Origin: Tetrapyrgos nigripes
Taxonomy: Eukaryota; Basidiomycota; Agaricomycetes; Agaricales; Campanellaceae
Assembly: GCA_013368315.1 (NCBI GenBank)
Contig: JAACJM010000045.1
Location: 124,001-188,000, forward strand
Reading direction: 5' to 3'
DNA: 64,000 nucleotides
Shown here in pieces: positions 1 to 11,141 of this stretch. The notes below the pieces were generated by a model, which was not told where the DNA came from, made no database searches, and saw only the letters and a program-made list of their open reading frames with translations. Within the stretch, counting starts at the first letter, position 1; every line of letters starts with the position of its first letter. The position numbers and the translations under genes were made by a program.

Positions 1-770
1 GGTGAGCCGCTCTACCCTCTATCAGTTTCACACTGAGAGAATTTACCCCTTAAATGGCGACTGTGACAGATGATACGCCTCGGCGACGGCGATACCGCAG
101 ACTTCCCAACTCTAATGATTCTGGTCTGTATGGTTTATATGATAGGTAGTATGTAGTGTAACGTTACGACGGAGCAGATCCACAGTAACAACCATTCTTT
201 CTGAAAGTACGATCATTACGAGTCCTACTTTAGTCTTATTGTGAGCTCAAATTCTCCGTCAAAGCTTTCATCGAGCAACGAACCAGTGCCCAGTCCATGA
301 CCACATCTACCTCTTCAGGGTCAATAATTCAATTGATTTTTGGGCAATGGAATGAGGACTCGTACCTGCCGCTGTATACATGGTGGCCCGCATCGACATA
401 TTTTGCCTTGACGGTCTGGGTTTTCCAACCTTCAACTTTCAAGCTCAGTTCTTCTGCTACATCAAAATTGAGCCTAGACATGTTGTATTATTTGACTTGG
501 TCTTTCAGAAACTATGTATGCAGGAGCGCCTCGGCAGAGTATATCTGAATTAGTAATGGGAATGGGAAGAAAAAATGCGAGCCCGAGAGGTCCTTGATTC
601 TACAGTGGATTGAGAGATTGCCGGAATACTTCCATGGTCCAACAGTTCGGAACGATATATGTTCCTGCAGATCGCCACTAGTAGTACCCGCTAACCCGAG
701 TCGCAATAGGACCTAGAATGAAAGTTTGTGTCCAGGCTAGCACACGACTCCATCGTTGTAGTACTATTGG
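1..770. repeat. Diverged copy of the 7TM-gene-B 3' flank
   Basis: Positions 1-235 align with about 7660-7870, 430-560 with about 8070-8165, and 580-755 with about 8560-8760. Shared marks are CCCCTTAAATGGCGACTG (49-66 and about 7710-7727), TCAGAAACTATGTATGCA and CAGTTCGGAACGATATATG. The last part covers the end of 7TM gene B, including the bases around its stop codon. This is therefore a truncated segmental copy carrying a 3' gene remnant. Positions 200-390 are replaced by repeat R1. Identity is roughly 80-90 percent by eye. Confidence 0.8.
200..390 (+). repeat. Dispersed repeat R1, copy a (partial)
   Basis: This stretch matches 26075-26230 on the plus strand and 48860-49010 on the minus strand. 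Shared words include CAACGAACCAGTGCC, ATTCTCCGTCA, GAGGACTCGTACC and CCTGCCGCTGTATAC. It is absent from the sister copy at 7660-8770, so it arrived after that duplication or was lost there. No reading frame is conserved between copies, which suggests non-coding DNA. Confidence 0.75.
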
Positions 771-1488
771 TGTAGTGGGAAGCTGGTCATTTGCTGATTA
801 TCTGCGTTTTTATTGGCTTCGGTATGGCTTTGGGGTGTCTGGAAGAGATGAAAGAGCTTATTGGGTGTCGGTAACCCGCATAAGATCCCGGTAAAAGAAG
901 AGGCCGAAATACCGAAATGACGCGTTCTCCTTAATTGCGCTTTCCACGCCCGACGACGACCCTTCCAGCGACCACAACTCAACGACGAGTGTACTATTCT
1001 GCAACCTTTTATACTCAACACATTTCTATATGCAAAAGGTATATATTACCCAAGTTAGAATGGTCTCGGTAGGTCTGCCTGTTTTTGAGCTAGAGCGGGT
1101 GGCCAGGGAGCTGGTGATTATGTCGTGCATGTGAGTACAGCACTAACCTCTTCTTCATTTTTATGGCTGGATTTGTACTCATATCTACTTGTACAGGTGA
1201 GATTTGATCGAATACATTGTTTAGATCCAAACTATTACTCCAACAAAGCCTCCGACTGGGAGCTCTTTCTCGAATGCTGATGGAGAGAGCTGTCAGCAGG
1301 TCCATTGCCTCCAGTGAGTCTCCCCGGTCTATACGCCAAAGCTCGTCGTTAATCATAGTTCTCGTTGCATTTTCATTCTCGATTTTAAAGCAGAGTGAGT
1401 AATTATGTCGATTGTTCCAAAACTTCGAGACTGATAGTCTGCCAATTCAAGTCTGAAAAGCAACATCTACCCGTCCCCATCGATATTT
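771..1488. other. No recognisable gene
   Basis: Only short ORFs are present. A minus-strand ORF at 1090-1356 (88 codons) has a plausible N-terminal amino-acid mix but matches no family I know and has no convincing splice partners. Nothing can be annotated here with confidence. Confidence 0.5.
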
Positions 1489-2020
1489 TAGCAGGCTAAG
1501 ACCGAGCCCCTCATAATCGCAAAAGCCAAGAAGGAGGAAGAAGAGGCAGCAAAGAAGAAAGCCAACGCAAAAGCTGAAAAGGCCAAAAAGAAAGCCGAGG
1601 AAGAAGTGAGGAAAGCTACTGAGGAGGCTGCCAAGAATACGCAGGAAGGAGGGACGAACACGACCACAGTCGTCAACGTGGGCAGGTTGACAACCGTGAC
1701 TGGTGGTTTCCGTTACTACGGAAAAGATGGAGGACGGAGAAGGAGTAGAGATGAAGGAACAGAAGATCACGATAGCAGCGTCTGCGTCTACATCTGCAGC
1801 TCACAAACTGCTGACTGGAGATGATGATGTGAAAGCAGACACCAGAAATGTTAGTGATGACATGCTGGAGCTGGACCCATTACAGGATGCGGTGGATGCC
1901 TCTGAAGAGGATTCTATCTTCCTGGGATTGAAGGTGTACACAAAGAAGGAAGTGTCAGTCATGATAACGGGGCAGTTGAGGCATGAGTTGGAGGTATCTG
2001 CGAAGCTAGCACTAGTGTAG
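1489..2020 (+). pseudogene. Broken ORF: Lys/Glu/Ala coiled coil plus conserved-looking C-terminus
   Basis: After a possible TTTTAG acceptor at 1486-1491, a frame reads about 35 residues of Lys, Glu and Ala with heptad-like spacing, then a Thr/Val stretch. At about 1700 the good coding signal moves to another frame. That frame runs to a stop at 2018-2020 and ends in LKVYTKKEVSVMITGQLRHE and a short tail. No intron with consensus sites joins the two frames, so a frameshift is the simplest reading. No upstream exon was found. The family is not recognised. It is probably a decayed 3' portion of a gene; function unknown. Confidence 0.4.
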
Positions 2021-2339
2021 CCTGGCCACCTGTTGTCACCAGTTTCCTTGTTTCGATTGTTTCTTTGTATGTCAGGTTTAATCACTGTTGCCTTACATTG
2101 GTTCATCTCTAAAATCATCATTGTGATTACAATTGTAAGTAGTGAAAACAGCAAGAATATCAGACTCGTACTTGCCACTGTATACAAAGGCCCACTTCCC
2201 TGGTGTACTAAAAGGCATCTGAATATATCAACTTTTTGTTCATATATCTAGCTTACTGACACGTAGTCTATTTGGACTTCTATCTAGACTACGGATGTTT
2301 CGTACACCTATCCGTCAAGCGGATATTTTGGTATTTTTC

Positions 2340-2640
2340 AATGGCGTGTAGATTACAGTTCCTGTTTCCTTTCCTTTTGTTTCTTTTGGTTCCTGAAGGG
2401 TGTGTACATGTAGCATCTATAGAATTTCCTAAGTCGTCATCTTCTGAACTCTGCAACGCCGATACCTGACACCATCTTTTCGTCGTATTTCGTTGCCTAC
2501 CAAGCCGGGTCAAATAGCGATACCAAAGGCTACCAGCTCGACTTCCCCCTCCAAACCAAGGAGAGCGATAACAAATTCCATTTCTTCACAAGGAAACTCA
2601 CTAACAACCACGTGCAGAACAGATACAATGAATGGCACAT
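2340..2640 (+). pseudogene. Pseudogene fragment of the FGD-like gene N-terminus
   Basis: This piece aligns with the reverse complement of about 18820-19070, the first intron and start of exon 2 of the FGD-like RhoGEF gene. Shared peptides are VASIEFP, PTKPxQIAIPK and SPSKPRR. The start region reads GTG instead of ATG, and a stop interrupts the frame after about 40 codons; the later part (2493-2680) continues in another frame. The intron region is retained with its TGAAG acceptor context, so it is a DNA-level copy, not a processed transcript. Non-functional. Confidence 0.8.
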
Positions 2641-2689
2641 GTACACAAATAATTCCTCTACTTGAACCTAAAATATGAACTTAGTTGCA

Positions 2690-5502
2690 TCAAGTTCCTC
2701 CGAAGCCCGAACCCAAGCCCGAGCGGAGTGAGAGTCTGAGAGCGTTTGAGCGCCTGACTCTCCTCAATATAGGGCCTTATTGCAGTGCACCATTGCAGCA
2801 CCAAATTGTACCTTGGCACTCAATGCTCCAAGGCCCTTGAAATCTAAAGACAATTTGAATCATACATAGCTATTAGAATAGAGTAAATCAGCGAAAAGAA
2901 CATCACTTGACTTGTCGTGATTGTTTGAAGCTGCTCGGCTTTGCATCCGCGAGGCTTGACATTGGTTTGACAGATACCATCATTATCAACGTCCAGAAGT
3001 CTGCCGACGAGATGTTTGGGGAATCTTTGATAATGGTTAGATGGTCCAGGGTGTCATTAACTGATTTATCCATTTCTGCGTCTTCCGGAGGTCAGAATGA
3101 ACGAGAGCAAGCAAGCTGAAGCCATTCCAAAATCCAGACGTACCGAAATTAAACGGCTGCTTTGAGTCAGAAAGAGGTAGCTCCGAGTCCGAGGGTTCTG
3201 GAAACTCTGCAGATCCAAATGTTTTGATCTGTGGCGTGTTGGGGTGCGTGAAGAAGCAGAAGCAGTTCAAGTGAATCATAGAAGTCTGAAATTCGCTGAC
3301 CTTAGAATTCCGAAATAAGCCCGACATACTGGTCTGACAGGACAGCAATCTAAGATTGGCGCTGAGCTCTTATTCCATGTTTAGCTTATGGCGTGTGAGC
3401 GAAGGTTTTTGCAGAGGTGGATGCGAAGAAGCATGGAAGTAGACCCTCAGACGACCCACTATAGCGCGAGATATCGTGATTGAACACCGGTCGATCCAAC
3501 CATGGCCGAACCCCTCAGAGCTTTGCGTGGCACGCCTTCTTCCTAAAAGGACAGGCTACAGCAATAATTCGGGTCCTGAAAGAGGCGTAAAGGCTTGTAT
3601 AACTCAGTCCGAGTCGGCGAAAAATTAGCCTTGAAACAGCTTGAAAAAGGTACGAACCTTGGGTCTGTTTCTCCTTCAGGTGGGCTGCAAGTAGGCTGGT
3701 TGGCGTCCATTGCATGAGAGGATGCTGATGGGTCTTTCTTGTGCGCAATTTGTGATCAGAGCAGGGTGCTGAGCGCGATGGTCTTCAACGCTGAAGTCAT
3801 GTTTGGCGGCGCTACGGTGGAACAAATAAACCCCGATCTTTTCTCCAAGGTTGCCCAAGGGTTGAGTTTGTTTGCTACACGAGCCACCACCATCGACCTC
3901 CAGCTCAGCGTTCCCAACCTCTATTTCATATGTCATGGTGCGTAGTCATCGTCGTCTTGATGCTGACATCTTTGGTGCACAGATTGCGAAGTTTCGTCAA
4001 GTTTTTACGAGGTCTCACATCTGAGACCTCTGCAACAAACACTCCCTCCTGCGTTGTCGATGCGCCTCTAGTCTGGGAGGCGCTCATACCCCTTCAACAA
4101 TTCCTCACTGTCCTTTCAACGTCTTACAGTGCTCTAGTAGTGAAATCCGCCGCCGTTGACCAGCTCAACAACACTCCTACCTATCCTCCTCAAACTTGCA
4201 CATGGACAACGCTTCAAGATTCCTCCAGCCCCACATCCTGGACCGTTCATCCCTACTATCTGCTATCCTCACTACTCTACACTCCCACCACTGTATACAC
4301 ATTCCTGCGTAGTCTCTCTTCGTCGCTGCCCGTATCTCAGTACTGACGCAGATGACTTCTATTAGTGAGGTCAGCAGTCCGGATACCCGAACTCAAGTCT
4401 TTCCATCCATCCTTCCGATTCCGCGAGGCCTAGGCCGTCAAAAACAGTCTTGGACGACTGGACTGCAGGGGGGCGTAGGCTCTTCTGTAGGGCTTTCGGT
4501 ATTGCCTCGCTCGCTCTCTTTCCCCGTTGCTATGTCCTTCCGGTGCAGCAGGTATCCCTCTTCTGTGTGTCTGTGTTCGCAGAGACACACGTACCCTATT
4601 TCCGCGAGTACGCACCGCCTTCAACTATATTGTGGTTGATATTGATCTTTCACTTGCACTGTTTTCTCTCTTTTTAATTTCCCTTCAATGTCTCTGTTTC
4701 GTGGTGTTTTTATGTATCTTTTAGCTACTGTTTATCTCTCTCTCTGCTTCGCCCATCATTTTCTCCTGCTTTTTATCAGTCTTTTTCTACTAATTACTGT
4801 TTCCCTTTTCTACTATCTCCCTATACTATTTTCTACTAATTACTTTTTCCCTATTCTACCTTCTCCCTATCCTACTATCGCATCCTTCTACTATTTCCCT
4901 ATTCTATCTCCCTATTCTATTATTGCGCCTCTTAGTCTACCCTATTTACTCTCGCCGATTACTCAATCGTATCTTCGCAGTCATCCCCGTCCCAGATGCC
5001 TGCGCCGGTCAGCGCTTCCAGCCGGTAGACGGTCTACCGTGTCCTTGATGACGGGACGTTGCCCCTATTGCCTGGTTGCTTGCCCCGCTGAATCAGCACT
5101 TCTAGTTACTTCGTACATCAAGGGACTTACGTTACGTACCGATGTAAAGCCTCAGTAACTAGTAGGAGCGGTGTATACTCTCTCTCTCTCCCTGAGGCCG
5201 TCTTCACCTTGTGCCGGCTTTCTCTCTTCAATATCGCCCGTTCTTGTGCTTGAGCACTATCCGAGGGAACGAATCCATATCAAACCCCAGTACCTCTCTA
5301 TAGATGACCATGCAAAGTTAATGCAAACGTTTTAGGACTCAGCAACTGGAGATTCGCAGTGGCAGAACGGTGAGTCCATGAACTATCTGAGATGCTTTTT
5401 AGTAATGTGCAGCTAAATTACATGGTCTAAAGGTCCCTAAATTGTCCCATACATAATCATAACGACGCGACGACGTCAATGTCGACTACTTTTCAAACCA
5501 GA
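2690..5502. other. Gene-poor stretch; one possible spliced ORF unproven
   Basis: No known family was found. A plus-strand frame from about 3739 reads to 3932 and could splice over a 51-nt GTGCGT...CACAG intron (about 3937-3989), but it stops about 30 codons later. A second frame stays open across 3930-4346 (138 codons). The two frames disagree, so no gene is called. A pyrimidine-rich tract occupies 4640-4990. Confidence 0.45.
4640..4990. repeat. Pyrimidine-rich degenerate tandem repeat
   Basis: The plus strand is almost pure T and C. Between about 4795 and 4930 a loose unit of roughly 20 nt recurs, built on TTCTACTATTTCCCTATTCT. Such tracts occur in promoters, long introns and non-coding spacers; no adjacent gene explains this one. 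A potential triplex- or slippage-prone tract by composition only. Confidence 0.7.
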
Positions 5503-6895
5503 CTACATAGTGTTCACAACCACTACAGCGCTTTCTTTCCCATACAGCTCTGAAGAGCTATCTATCTGCTCTTTCGTAGCCGGTGTACCAACGTCAGAAG
5601 AGCCCAGATCTGTCGCTATGGTCCCAAGCGTCGAAGTCTGTTGATGAAGCCCACTTTCCAAATCCGTGCGTGTTGAGCGTATTGTTGTCGACCTGAATTG
5701 AATATCATGGGTCATCGTCTCATGGCTAATTTCTCCTCCAGCGTATATGGCAACACCACCTCCAGTTTCACGTAGTTGGGCGGACCAGACTACAACGTGT
5801 CAGCACTTCTATCATTACTAGGAAGATGGAAACACGGTATCGATACTCACTCGTAGCAAACAAGACTCCAATCACTTCGATGTTTACTCCAGATATGTTG
5901 AGACAGCCGACAGCTAGATAGCTGAGCGCACGAGTCATGAGGATGAGTTGGATAATGACGAAGATGACTGGGAAGACAAAGTTGGAGATTGCAATCAGGA
6001 ATAGCGTGCGTAGTCGTCTCAGAAGGGATGCTGCGGTTGAGCGGTGAGTACTCGTAAAGTTTGGCAAGCAGAGAAAGACCACTTACTATCCTTATTCAAC
6101 CACAGAGGGAAAGACTGGATTTTATGTAGTTGGTACAAGAACGAGAACGAGCAGATCCTAGAGACAAGGCATATAGGTGGAACTGATTGCAATAACGGTT
6201 TCGACTTACCCATTGTCAATTAGTTGTAGCGACCACGCAATCTTGGGTTCAGGGAGCTGCGTTACGTTGGTGTAAAGCTCTGTAGTATCTGACAATGCTA
6301 CATTCTTGCTATGCCTGATGTAGTGGACAACGAGGACGATGACCGTAGTGATCCTGGCCACCTTCAATGTTAGGAGTGGCCCGAAGACTGTAGCGACCTG
6401 TTTTCGAGACATTCGAGATGGTGGAAAGACTGCCATTATCCGGAGGAGCAGAATCGAGTCTACGCATATACTCGAGAAGTAGGAAAAGAATGTGAGGGCG
6501 AAGAGGTATGGTTTTATGAATTCCGCGGTAATCTCGAGAGCTTTGGCGAAGGACGTAACCTGTTTCGTATCCCGTTCAGTGGTCAGTGTCTTGACTATCC
6601 GCAAAATCATCCGAGTACTTGCCAGTAATTTCATGAAAAGCACAGATGGAATAGTGCCAAAGCCAACTGCTAGGACACTGAACCAAAAGAGAGGTGTTCT
6701 TCTTGATTCCGCATTCGAAGAATACAACAGGGCCATGAACAGTGAAAACGATACACCCAACCAGAGCGACGCTGCGATAATGAGATAAATCTCATTAAGG
6801 TTTTGTTTCACAAACGCTGAAAGTGCTAGTTCGATCACCCCTTGAAGTGCTGGGGGTATTTCGTTCAAAGGGCTGTCCGAGCTTGAAGCAGACAT
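5503..6895 (-). CDS. Seven-transmembrane protein A (GPCR-like, unknown ligand)
   Basis: Five exons: 6895-6623, 6559-6210, 6157-6087, 6030-5851 and 5789-5503 (386 aa). The start is the ATG aligned with the paralogue at 10256; an in-frame ATG lies at 6961. Seven hydrophobic segments are visible: about 33-55, 68-90, 110-135, 145-170, 205-225, 230-255 and 265-285. A Ser/Thr-rich cytoplasmic tail of about 95 residues follows. Marks shared with gene B include ICVDxILLxRxxAVFPPSR, QLPEPK/ELPEPK and LRTLxLIAISNFV. The topology is receptor-like, resembling agaricomycete 7TM proteins of unknown function; it is not a confirmed Ste3. Intron 1 (6560-6622) must use a GC donor (GCAAGT) to keep frame. It is 63 nt with no stop, so retention would add 21 residues. 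Confidence 0.85.
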
Positions 6896-7135
6896 GGTCA
6901 CTGGTAGTGGTGGTGGATGAAAGGACGAGTGACAGACAGTGAGTGGGAAACACCTTGTCATAATATAGTCTAGTTTTTTAGGCGTAGTCTGTAGATGAAT
7001 ATATCAATTTGTAAACATTGTAAATATAGGAATAGTATTTGACAGGTACCGAAATGGGCCTTCCCGGGGGCCGTACTTATTGTAGAATCACGATTATACT
7101 AAGCCACAGTCAAACTTGACTGATGGACAGAAAAC

Positions 7136-7443
7136 GCTGATTAGCAGCGCCCTTTTTTTATCTCCGAAACTTAGCCGAAAGGCGAGTTGATTTCTGTGGT
7201 GCTTACTAAGACAAATTGCAGGATTTTTGGTATGCCTCCACACTTCATGAATCCCTCATACTTTAGTCTCAAAACTTCCAACACATCCCCTAGATATGTT
7301 CAGAATGCATTGCGAGCACTAACAATAGAATAGTGCAGGAGGGATAGTACAGTGCAAGCCTTCGACCCATGACGGCATTTAGAACTTAGCCGATCAGCAT
7401 CCGGAGAATTCCGAGACCGCAAAAATGGGCGCTGCTAATCAGC
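7136..7443. mobile_element. Possible TIR element (inverted repeat, 308 bp)
   Basis: A perfect 17-bp inverted repeat, GCTGATTAGCAGCGCCC at 7136-7152 and its complement at 7427-7443, brackets an AT-moderate non-coding spacer. T-runs follow inside both ends. Size and layout resemble a MITE. No clear target-site duplication flanks it (left AAAAC, right TCTAT), so the call is tentative. Confidence 0.45.
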
Positions 7444-7659
7444 TCTATTCACGCTCATTTCTGTAATCGGCGAAGGATCAGTACTACTTGAATCTATGAT
7501 AGGGGATCACGTTTGTGGAAACAAGTGGACCCTTTGTAGTCCACTGTCCAACAGTGTCTATGTACCGGCGCAGAAGCAACCTATATTAATCGACACTCGT
7601 TTTTAGCACTGTGATATCCTGAGCAACCATGCTTGATTTGAAAGTTGAGATTAAAGCAG

Positions 7660-8770
7660 GTGCCAAGCTGCTCTAGCCTCTATGAATTTCACGCTGAGAG
7701 AATCTCACCCCTTAAATGGCGACTGCAGATGATATGCCTCAGCGATACAGACTTCTGCCCGACTCTAATTGTGGTCAGGTTCGCCCGCTGTATGGTTTAT
7801 GCTAGGTACTATCTAGAGTTACGACGCAGCAGATTCACAGTATCAATTAATATTCTTCCTGAAAGCAGCGAGCGGGGATGATAATCTGAAGTCCAGTACC
7901 AAAGAAGTATTTAATAGCTACCGGTACCTCTGACTTTGATTGATGATGAAAAACTTCAGCGGGCCGCTCAACTTCAAGCATTTGCCTTGAGTCTTGATGG
8001 CCTGGGCACGGTCAGGGCGTACCCGTATTGGTCTTTTCAAAAATATTAAGCTTCAAGCGGGTAAGACGAATTCAGTTCTTCTGCTTCATCAAATTGAGTC
8101 TAGACATTTGACTTGATCTTTCAGAAACTATGTATGCACGAGCGCAGGGTATCTAAATTAGTAACGAATAGTATTAGTACCACTGTGTCCCCGTGTCTTT
8201 GGCATTTACAAGTCGGAGACGAATATAGTAGAGTCTAACGCCACACGTTACTGGGAGTCAGGGACAGAGATGTGGCAGGCTTGAAGCTGTACTATTATAG
8301 GTGCACCGGAACACGACTAAATTATCCTCGTCCTGCATCTATATTACGAAGTATGACCCCTCGAAGTTGATGGCTTATCACCAGTGACTTGGAGGCTGGA
8401 AGACATTTGTACTAATTTGTAGAGTAGGTTATACAAGATATCGATGGTGGTAATTAGTAGTGTACCAATGAAACACTGTCAACATGATAGTACTGGAGAC
8501 TGGTACATAATACTAATAAATTGAGGTAATAATACACGAGGAATGGGAAGAAAAAGTAATGCGAACCTGAGATGTCCTTGATTCTACAGTAGATTGGGAG
8601 ATTCCGAGAACACTTCCACGGTCCACCCTCCTTGTAATAAACAGTTCGGAACGATATATGTTCATGCAGATTGCCACTAGTAGCACCAGTTACCCCGGGA
8701 GTCGTAATAGGACCTAGAATGAAAGCTTGTGTCCAGGTGTAGCACATGACTCCAGCGTCGTAGGACTGCC
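7660..8770. repeat. Sister copy of the window-start segmental duplication
   Basis: This is the partner of 1-770. It lies between the two 7TM genes and runs into the 3' end of gene B (stop ending at 8714). The middle part (about 7880-8060 and 8165-8560) has no counterpart in the first copy. Apart from the gene B end, no coding potential was found. Confidence 0.75.
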
Positions 8771-10256
8771 TGAACAAGATGAAGAGACCGTGTCCTTGTC
8801 CTTGTCCTCGTTGATCTCAAGTCCGTCTTCCAAGTCCAGAGCCCGCTGTCCTTCATTTTCGTTCCCTCGTCTAGTATCAAACTGACTTGAGAAATCAGAC
8901 CCAATAGTCAGGCTCAGACTGTAGTCCGAAAATCTGGTGGTGAGGAATGTCTCCGGCTTCGTAGCCGCGAACGAGACATGATGGGTTGTATTGGTGCCGT
9001 ACTCTGAGTTTCTACTGTAGCCTTGGTCTGAGCCAAGTTGTCGGCGTCCGTACCCTTTGTCAGATTCGTGATTTTCGACAACTTGAGATGCCCAGACTGT
9101 AAAATGTCAAAGCGCATTGAAGGGGAAGGCATGGATGAGCATCAAGGCAAATAAGAAGGTAAGAAGGTAAGGAACCAAACGCACTAGTAGCAAACAAGAC
9201 CCCAACAATCTCGATATTTGTTCCGCTTATATTGACAGACGCTAGTGTAATCATATCCGACTGATTCATCATGAGAAAGATTTGGACAATAGCGAAGATG
9301 ACGGGAATGACAAAGTTGGATATGGCGATGAGCAAGAGGGTTCGTAGGCATTGGATATAGGAAGCTAGAATGTCCACGCATAAGATCACGGTGGGATAAG
9401 TAAACGCGAATACTCTACTCACATTTTTCACCCAGACGAATAGCAAATGACTGGACCTGGTTGAGTTTGTACAGAAAGAGGATGGAGCAGAGTCTGGAGT
9501 TGTTGGATCAACAAACAAGAGCACTATGTATGAGTAAATCCCACTTACCCATTATCCACCAATTGTAATATCCATAAAGCCTTCGGCTCAGGTAACTCGC
9601 TCGCCACCGTATATAGTCCTAAAATGTCACCCGCTGGAATGGTCTCACTCTTCTTGATGTAATGCACAACAAGTAAGACCAAAGTGACAATCCTCCCAAC
9701 TTTAAACAACAGCAAAGGTCCAAACACAGCTGCCAATCGCCTTAGAGATACTCTCGAGGGAGGAAAGACAGCCACCAATCGGAAAAGTAGAATGCAGTCG
9801 ACGCATATACCAGAGAAGTAGTAAAAGAATGAAATTGCGAAGACGTATGGTTTGATTTGGTCCACTTCGTTGACGCTGAGGGCATTTGCAAAGGTGTCAA
9901 CCTGGAATGGAAGGTAGAAGGAGAGAGGAGAGTCAGATCATGTCGATTGACATTCTGAAAGCTCAGATATAGGAAAGGAGATCATTACGTACCAATACCT
10001 TGAGGAACAGTATCGATGGCACAGTGCCAAATCCGACAGCTATCACGCACAAGATAAAAAGAGGTGTCTGACGAGCTTTAGGAGTGGATGAATACAGCAG
10101 TGCCATGAACAGACAAGCTGATACCCCTAGCCAACAAGAGGCTACGATGATTATATATATCATAGGGAGCTCACGCTGGATGAAAGTAGTGATTGCCAGT
10201 TTGACGACCCGGGCCGTCTCTGGAGGAAGCGAATCGAGCAGGCTGGAGGACAGCAT
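8714..10256 (-). CDS. Seven-transmembrane protein B (paralogue of A)
   Basis: Five exons: 10256-9993, 9901-9549, 9493-9423, 9364-9185 and 9096-8714 (416 aa). Exons 3 and 4 are exactly as long as in gene A (71 and 180 nt) and all splice phases agree, so the pair arose by tandem duplication. Seven hydrophobic segments, with ICVDCILLFRLVAVFPPSR in TM3 and IAISNFVIPVIFAIVQ in TM6. The C-terminal tail (about 125 residues) is hydrophilic with an Asp/Lys-rich patch near the end and has diverged from gene A. Donors are GTACGT, GTAAGT, GTGAGT and GTGCGT. Probable plasma-membrane receptor-like protein; ligand and coupling unknown. Confidence 0.87.
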
Positions 10257-11141
10257 AGTGGAGGAGGGAAGGAAAGAGGCAAAGGACAAATTATAGCCAG
10301 AGATAAAACTGATTGCCTCAAGCTGTAACGAGAAGTAAGAAAATTAATTAGGGGCGATCGCTCTGGTTCCTTATGTCGTCAAGGCAATACTACACTCCTC
10401 CTTCGGTGGTGGAAGAGAGAACTATCCCATCGAGGTTTTTGCAAGTCCAGAAGTTCTCCTCGAACCGACAGGTACCTGCTCCTTCCATCACGTCGCTGAG
10501 AGTGAGTAATCCATTCCATGGTTGTATGGTGCTCAAGGCTGTCGACCGATCAAGTTGATCAAGCCTTATGTCTCCGAGTTGTTGAAACGTGAGTAAGATT
10601 TGACCTTGGGCCTACGGCAGTATATCCTGCCGGAGCTGCAGAAGCTTCACCTGCAAGTTGCTTTTGAGTTGCTTGGAAGTTGGAACTTAACGCCAATTTA
10701 CTGAATTGTCACTGAACGAAGTACAGTGCATCAGAGTCTAGGGGGGATAATGAAGTCAAAATAGAGGAACGTACAGCTTCAAAATGCTCTTGAAAAGCCG
10801 ATGTCCCAAAGCACGGTGGCCTGAGTGCTGGGCGTCTTTCTAAGCAGGATCATGATGGTGCGCATAAGACGACATGTCACATCACGAGCAAAATACACGA
10901 CTGTGACGATCATCAATGGCGCCGGCCCGCCTGGAGCGACGATGTCACTCAGACCTTTAGACCACGTTCTCATGGACCGTGTTCGACGTCTGTGTGCGGG
11001 TGTTACTGCAGCGCTAAGCTCTGTGTAAGTGCTTAGCTTGCCCAAGGGGTTGAGCTTGCCAAATTTCATCTTCTGAATAAACCAAGTATAGGTAAATATA
11101 ATTATCAAATATTTTTTGTAAGTGTAGGAGCAATATCGAGA
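10257..11141. other. Intergenic; weak ORF only
   Basis: A minus-strand ORF (10779-11108, 109 codons) contains a hydrophobic stretch PLMIVTVVYFARD, with a GTACGT-like donor near its end. It could be a decayed membrane-protein exon related to the neighbouring 7TM genes, but no alignment convinced me. Otherwise nothing was seen. Confidence 0.4.

Noticed and set aside
6206..6961. 7TM gene A as one continuous 251-codon exon
   Set aside because: Comparison with gene B shows a 63-nt intron at 6560-6622 and further exons down to 5503.
10779..11108. A third 7TM paralogue upstream of gene B
   Set aside because: One hydrophobic stretch and a GTACGT-like site are not enough; no alignment to genes A or B held.
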